Source: Lycorma delicatula
Taxonomy: Eukaryota; Arthropoda; Insecta; Hemiptera; Fulgoridae
Length of the DNA stretch: 64,000 nucleotides
Direction: 5' to 3'
NCBI RefSeq assembly: GCF_047948215.1
Contig: NC_134460.1
Span: 15,993,501 to 16,057,500 of the forward strand
Below, in pieces: positions 58,401 to 64,000 of this stretch (the stretch's first letter is position 1; the number at the start of each line of letters is the position of its first letter). A program made the translations under genes and the position numbers. The notes below the pieces were generated by a model. That model had not been told where the DNA came from, ran no database searches, and saw only the letters and a program-made list of their open reading frames with translations.

Positions 58401-58739
58401 AAATCAATAATGATGTTAGCATTTGTCTGATTAAGAAAATTATATAAATAGAATTGCTCTTACTTCAAATAACTTATTCAAAATAGTAGGATCAAAACTG
58501 AAATCTATAAAAGAATGTAGAAGTTAATATACATAAAATTATAGGTGTAGCAACTATTGTAAATACGAACTAAAAATATTATCATAGAAAAATTTTAAAC
58601 AGCTATTTTAGATGATATTTTAAAATAATAGAATTCTGGATTAATTTATTTTTATTATGCTTGAGAAGGATACAGTGGCAAACTAATTGTACTGATTCCA
58701 AAAAGAAACAAACTCATTATAATAAGTATCCCAAATGTA
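55431..58739. other. AT-rich DNA, possible old element at 55640-56800
   Basis: The part 55640-56800 has more balanced composition. One frame contains KFADDIVLNDS near 55860, which looks like an RT active-site box, but surrounding frames do not give other RT motifs, so I do not call a LINE. The rest is AT-rich with nothing recognised. Confidence 0.3.
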
Positions 58740-59000
58740 AGTGTGATTTTATTTTCAGAGATAGGCTCATTTCAAAGCACATCTGACTACATTGAGATAC
58801 AGATTTTTATTTATGAGGAGCAAAGAAAGGATCTGTTTAAAAGAATAATCCTCACACCCTGGATAAACTGAAAAATAGCATCACTGAATTTGTTAAATAT
58901 AATTGATCCTTTGGTCCATAAGCATGTATTTTCAAACATGTTGAAATGTGTTCAGGAGAGCATAGAGGAAAATGGTGGCCATATTCAGATTCTTTGTAAA
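58740..59000 (+). pseudogene. possible transposase C-terminal remnant
   Basis: Frames give DYIEIQIFIYEEQRKDLFKR and then, past a stop, FSNMLKCVQESIEENGGHIQ. The end resembles the C-terminal helices of Tc1/mariner transposases (…RRV..CIE.NGGHF.HL). Only about 80 codons are traceable, without catalytic residues, so confidence is limited. Confidence 0.4.
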
Positions 59001-60999
59001 TAAAAATTCACTGTTGTTAGTATTATTCCTGTTTCTATTATTATTACTATTATTTGAATACAATTAATTAAATTTTTATAAACACTGGTGTCCAGTTATA
59101 TAGAGACATCCATTGTATGGTGGGTATCATAAACCTACAGCAGTAAAAGACAAGTCACTCACTAAAATACCATATTTCATTTCCAAAAATAATTACCACC
59201 GCATGTTAGGCTTCAAAAGGAAAATCAGTGAAGTGATTTGTCACTAGCTTCTTTACGAAGGTAATATGTTGCTGCAGCATGTTAAACTTACCAAAATGCA
59301 AGTGATATTTAGCCCTTTACTCATTTCACCACAAAGGATGATCCACCAGAAAAATGAAAGGTGGATTATATGTAGCTTCCATTCAAAATGTTCTTCCATT
59401 CATAAAAAAAAAGAATGTGCCAGTATAAGAGCATTAGTGAAACAGGTTCAGTTAGATAACTGAAATTATTGAAATTTATTGGCAAATTTTGAAAGGAAGG
59501 TTTGAGAGGTTGTGGATATGAATAAACAGAGCAGAGAGATCATGAGTGAACAACATTTTTGTTTAAAACTTTAACAAAACAGACCCAGTTACATAAAGTG
59601 TTTTTAAAAACTTACTTCAAAACTTTTTCAGTCAAATTTGTGACCATCCTCACTGATTGGTTCTGATGTTTTCATATTAGAATCAATTATACTGAATTAC
59701 ACTGAATACATTAGAATCAGTTTCTACTGGTAGTATATTTTAATTAGACAGATATTGAGAATGTAGTTCTCAATTATTCTCAATTATGAAAAGTACATGC
59801 AGTTTGAATCATGTTTGTTCATTAAGTATATATTGATTTATGCATTTTTTATGTTTATTCTTTTCATAATGTTCAATTGTGTAAAGCTTACATCTTAATA
59901 AGGATGATTGAAATTAAAAGAAGACATGAAAAAAAATGTGTTTTGAGAATAGTCACATAATTTTGTCCCAAGATATTGCGGACACAAAACCAAATGGTTC
60001 AGGATATGTAAAAAATTAAAACAAGAAAGTGTTCTATCCAATGCACTACTCACCATCATGATAAAGGAAATGAATAGACATTTTACAAAAATTATTTTCA
60101 AATGATGTGAAGGAAAAGAATAAAATGTACAGATTAGTCAGAATACTTGGAAAGAGGTTATGAGCAAGCATAAGCCAAAATTGATTTTATCATCAGATAA
60201 ATGATGATATTTCATACAGTAATATATATTTGTAATGAAATTTCATAGTTAGATTCCCAATCTTGAAATAAACAAATATTAATATACTTTTTTTAACCTA
60301 AAACAACATGTGAAATGTTGTAAATGTCTATTTTATTTCATTTTTATTTTATAATAGTCAAGTAAAAGATGTTTAAAATTCTAAGATCAAATTTTTTGTC
60401 ACAACTTATAAGAATTGGTCTTATAAACTTATATTCAAAATCATACTGTTCTACTTTCATGAGATGCTTAAATGTTGGCTCATTCATTTCTCATAAACTT
60501 CCAAAACTTAATCTAAGATCTATTGTAACAGATACACTGAACTTTTTGTGACAGAGCAATACTAAATCTTTTTTTGTTTTTATTGTAATATTCAACAATA
60601 AAAAATATACTTAATTTCTTTCTATTGTATATTTACTTCCATAAAAAAATCTAGTTGCTAATATCATGACCTAGACAACTTCAACAGAATTTTTCTTTTT
60701 GATAAAACATAAATTTAACTTTTATAAGTGATATCATTCTAGGGTAAAGTGCATTGATGGTGTTTTGTGAAAAAATGATGAAATTCTGTTTTCTAAACTG
60801 TTTACCAGTTTTAGTTCTTTCACTTATTTTGTATTTGTTTATTTTTTGTTATTGTTTTGCGGAAGATTGAAAACTGCCCTCAGTCAGATTCTTTTTATTT
60901 TAAACAACATTTGTTTACTTATTCCACATAATTTTCTAACTTTTCAAACATTAATCTAATGATTATAGATTATCTTGATTAGTTTAATCTAGATGATTA
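59001..60999. other. AT-rich DNA, weak repeat at 59280
   Basis: The piece 59280-59335 shares ACCAAAATGCAAG, ATATTTAGCCC and TTTCACCACAAAGG with 61868-61925. No gene is supported elsewhere. Confidence 0.35.
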
Positions 61000-61001
61000 T
61001 A

Positions 61002-61060
61002 GGAGTGATATCTCTAAAGTAAAGACCGCTGGAAAATGTCTCTCCTTAAGATTGTCCTTA
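61002..61060 (+). repeat. mariner-type terminal sequence, copy 1
   Basis: It starts GGAGTGATATCTCTAAAGTA after a TA (61000-61001) and continues AAGACCGCTGG and TCTCTCCTTAAG. It matches the end at 61363 in the same orientation. No transposase follows directly, so it is a truncated copy. Confidence 0.6.
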
Positions 61061-61362
61061 AGGATGTCTGGATCAGTTGGAAGACCCTTCTAACAAACTG
61101 AAACTTCTATAAATCACTAAGCATTAGGGAAAAGCCCAGGAGTGAAGCATTAATTTATCAAAAGAGTGAAAGGTATTGTAAAGGTAAGATAATAGTAACA
61201 TGTATTGTTTTTTGTTTTTTTTTTCAATTACAAGGAAAGATTGTAAATAATTGGTGATTTTAAATAAGAGAGATTTGTAACACCTTTAAGTACCTCACTT
61301 AGTTCATCCTACATATTCAGTGTTGCCTCTTAATGTATTCAGCTGTTGATAAAATATTATTA

Positions 61363-61690
61363 CGAGGGATATCTCTAAAGTAAAGACCGATGGGAATGGG
61401 CAATTTCTCTCCTTAAGGTTGGCGAACCTGAGTCATTCATGGCACGCTAGTAATGTACATACTGCAATGTTGTCTGTAAGTTGTCGCATTGTAGTACCTT
61501 TGATTACATGTGAGTTTTTACGTTATAAAATAAGTTGTAAAATCAATGTTGCTACTGACTGAAATACGTGGAGTCACACATTTTTTAAACCATCAAAACA
61601 TTAAGCCGGCTGAAATTCATAGGCAGTTGATTGCTGTGTACAATGGTATGGTACTGTAATGAATGAAAGAAACGAAAGAACCTGTAAGTT
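61363..61690 (+). mobile_element. mariner 5' end with transposase start
   Basis: It begins CGAGGGATATCTCTAAAGTA after TA at 61361-61362. After a leader of about 180 bases, a 37-codon frame (61546-61659) reads RGVTHFLNHQNIKPAEIHRQ followed by LIAVYNGMVL and a stop. This matches the mariner N-terminal HTH_48-type domain (IRFL...NVK.AEIHRQ...VYG..VMS). Similarity ends within 30 bases after the stop and no right end was seen, so the copy is 3'-truncated. Confidence 0.75.
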
Positions 61691-62739
61691 GAGTTTGAAA
61701 TGAATATATATCAATAATTTGAATAGGTGTATTAAGATATATATATAAAACCATAATGGTTGTAGGAAACCTGACATAAGTCACAAGTCACTTAAAAAAA
61801 TTACTTGGTCATTCCCAAGAATAACAAACATCTCACACCAAACTAGGCAACAGAAGTTTTTCTCATAAAATGCAGGCATTATTTAGCCCTACAAGTAACA
61901 CCTTTATTGTGTTCACCACAAAGACTGGCAGTAAAGTGATTACTCTTTGAGAAAGCAACTCTGGCAGATATCTCTTGTGTTTTAAAAATGCAATAAAAAC
62001 TGAGACAAATAATTACAAGCAATCAATTATTGTACCACCCACTGCTGTGAAACTGTCCTTTATATTAATTTGAGATATAAAACATTAGTAATGACAACTG
62101 AACTAAATTTTATAATAAAATGTTTTCAGTCATCTTGGTGACAACTTCACTAAAAATGGTAATTGTTCAAAAACATATTATACAGTTTGTGGTTTGGTGT
62201 GTCACTTTATTACAGCAAGTATTCCATGTCAGGCTTACATTAGTGAACCAAAAATACAGTTGCATATATATGGCACATATCAGGTACAATGGGCCAAAAC
62301 ATGAAGTGAAAAACTTGCCAATTCAAAATATGAGAATGAATAAGCAAGCATTGTATATAAATATGTCATGTCCACTTATGGAGCAGGAACTATGTTTCTG
62401 AGATTACATAACAGTTTCCAGTTTTAGGGTCAACATCATAAAAAACTGTACTCCTAATAAAACTTATCATCATGAAAACCAATCCCTGTATTGAAATGGA
62501 TCATGTAGTGATCAATTCACCACTAGAAATTATAAATTCAGACCAACAAACAGAGGTATGAGAAAGAAAGAAATAACTAAATAGGTTAAAAGAATGAGAG
62601 GTCGCTGAAACGTAATCCACACTCGCTCATAACTCTCAAAAGTAAAGAAATAGCCAAATAAAATAAATAAGGAAAATAGTACAAAAAAAAATACTACAAA
62701 AACCTTAATTTATTTTTCCTCATATCACCAATTACAGCT
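61691..62739. other. DNA with weak dispersed repeat
   Basis: The stretch 61805-61940 matches the weak repeat at 22795-22990 in patches. No gene is recognised; the frame at 62120-62401 is unsupported. Confidence 0.35.
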
Positions 62740-63137
62740 ACAAATTGGTCGATGACTTTTGGATAGTCAGTATAAGCCACGATGCGACACCCACTTAGCA
62801 ACCTTAACTGCAGAAGTGAATCAAATTCCACCACTTACAATAAGGGACGCAGCACACTGTCCGGTTTGATAAAATGGTTGCTAAAATGCATCCTTTCATC
62901 GACTATTTTTCGTGTTCGCGACATCGATACGCCGACTCGCCCCCTCACCATCAAACGGCCTTTGAGAACCATCATAGAGGGGTTCTCTGAGCTAAACGAT
63001 GTCTTATATTGATGACCCTTTAAACAACATAGAATGCTGCAATAATGCAACATCTACCCCCTACTTATGGCGATCTCGCCAAGTTCAATCTGCGCATTGT
63101 AAGCGCCCTACCCATTTAATTGCCAAATTTTAACCAT
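62740..63137 (-). pseudogene. R1-like LINE ORF2 start (endonuclease), decayed
   Basis: Starting at 63137 on the minus strand, MVKIWQLNG-GAYNAQIELG and, after frame changes, VALLQHSMLFKG follow ORF2 of the copy at 24926 residue for residue (MIKFGQLNAQSVYIVQIELD, LVLLQHPYIVSG). Later parts become hard to follow and the element fades out near 62740. This shows that the right-edge element belongs to the same LINE family. Confidence 0.65.
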
Positions 63138-64000
63138 CTTACGATATTCAACTGTAATACCTTACGTTAGACCTCTTATAACATGCTCAAGTTTCACTAT
63201 TTATAGATTGCTACGGTATTTTTGAAGACGTCTGCAGTTAACACATGTCGGGCCCACCGACTACTTCGGATACTGCTCTCGTTTATTTTTCCCATCACCA
63301 AAATGGAAGCACACTACCACCAGATTTTACATAGTTCAGCTGTGAGTCGAAACTGGTCGCACTTTTAGCAACGATGAACATCTACAAATTCTTTGGCCTT
63401 ACACGAAGAGAAGACAGTAAACAACTTATCCTCAGACTGGACGCCTTACAATAGTTCAGAACTCACCTGGAAGAACACATGGTAACGCTCTGCTTCACGC
63501 CTACCCATCATGAATAACAATTGACAATAGAGGTTGAAGGCGGCCTCTGCCATTTGGGTTATCCGATCCGGCATGAGAAACATTAACTCTTCCACAAATA
63601 AACGTCCATCAATATCATACACGATGACCCAAGAGGACGTCTCTTCCTGTCATGTCTGTTTAACTTACATCGAGGAAGTCAGATATACCTTTACCTCAAA
63701 ATCTTCGGCAACTACAACTAGCTTCTTTGTATATTTCGAATTCTCAGTCTGGGCGTCTGTCCATTACCGATGTCTGGGATATATTCTCGCAGCTAGTTTC
63801 AGGAATTTTCGCAGCTCTTCTATTGAACCGGAAGTCTTGAGTTCGATGATGGCCGTGCTGCTGCTGTATAATACTACTCTTGGGTGTGCCCAAAACGAAG
63901 TGTATGTTTCAAAAAGGGGTAGAAAAATTATCATAGAACCGTAACCCACGACTGTAAAGCCTGTGTAAACAGGCTTTACAGACTTTAACTGTAAAGCCTG
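63138..64000 (-). pseudogene. R1-like LINE ORF1, continuing past the window
   Basis: The minus-strand frame at 63949-63764 begins MGYGSMIIFLPLFETYTSFW and has SGSIEELRKFLKLAA. After a frameshift it gives KLVVVAEDFEVKVYLTSS and WVIVYDIDGRLFVEELM, which match VIIAEDKEI and VVYDIDRQLFEEELM of the copy at 23795. SSCKAKEFVDVHRC-KCDQF then matches the first zinc knuckle, with its His and second part damaged. The element is read towards the left, and its 5' part lies beyond position 64000. It is more GC-rich than its surroundings, like the first copy. Confidence 0.65.
63952..64000. repeat. triple CTGTAAAGCCTG repeat at window edge
   Basis: CTGTAAAGCCTG (63952-63963) has an exact inverted copy at 63970-63981 after a 6-base loop, and a direct copy at 63989-64000 that reaches the last base of the window. 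The array may continue outside. Confidence 0.85.

Overview
This is an AT-rich animal nuclear window, almost certainly from an insect. The transposable-element mix (R1-clade and RTE-like LINEs, mariner/Tc1 elements, tRNA-derived SINEs) and the insect-type kainate receptor sequence suggest a hemipteran, but that is inference from resemblance. No bacterial-style gene, operon, CRISPR array, rRNA or intact tRNA was seen.

Only one host gene is supported: an ionotropic glutamate receptor of the kainate class on the + strand. Three consecutive exons are visible (36571-36785, 43545-43709, 53633-53733). They encode most of ligand-binding lobe S2 and the last membrane helix M4, and their split codons join in frame. 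The introns between them are about 6.8 and 9.9 kb. Earlier exons (signal peptide, amino-terminal domain, S1, M1-M3) and the C-terminal tail were not found. The left 36 kb is therefore probably upstream intron or intergenic DNA, and the right 10 kb is downstream intron or flank.

The rest is a graveyard of transposable elements. From left to right: a decayed LINE reverse transcriptase (870-2125, minus); a solo arm of a terminal-inverted-repeat (TIR) family (8030-8215); a TA-flanked mariner/Tc1-like element (13842-15030); a Tc1-like element (18805-21565) interrupted by a SINE with its own target duplication; an R1-clade LINE (23250-26928) whose RT core is deleted at a perfect hairpin; a tRNA-derived SINE (28171-28333); duplicated segments next to a transposase remnant (28840-30479); and a 5'-truncated RTE-like LINE with a 25-bp target duplication (32749-35327).

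The first receptor intron in view holds an element of about 3 kb (40440-43500). It has long inverted repeats and a decayed gene that resembles DUF7869-type proteins. The same termini recur at 8.1 kb and 51.1-51.4 kb. The second intron holds transposase remnants (44.4, 45.4 and 46.7-48.0 kb), a nearly full-length mariner (48734-50012), a short TIR-family relative (51110-51430) and another SINE (52120-52293). Beyond the last exon lie a chimeric transposase ruin (54.2-55.4 kb), two co-oriented mariner ends (61.0 and 61.4 kb), and a second R1-clade copy running off the right edge on the minus strand.

The most promising undescribed item is the long-TIR family around the DUF7869-like gene: one coding copy plus apparently non-autonomous copies in the same window. 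Family assignments rest on motif recognition by eye. No database search was run.
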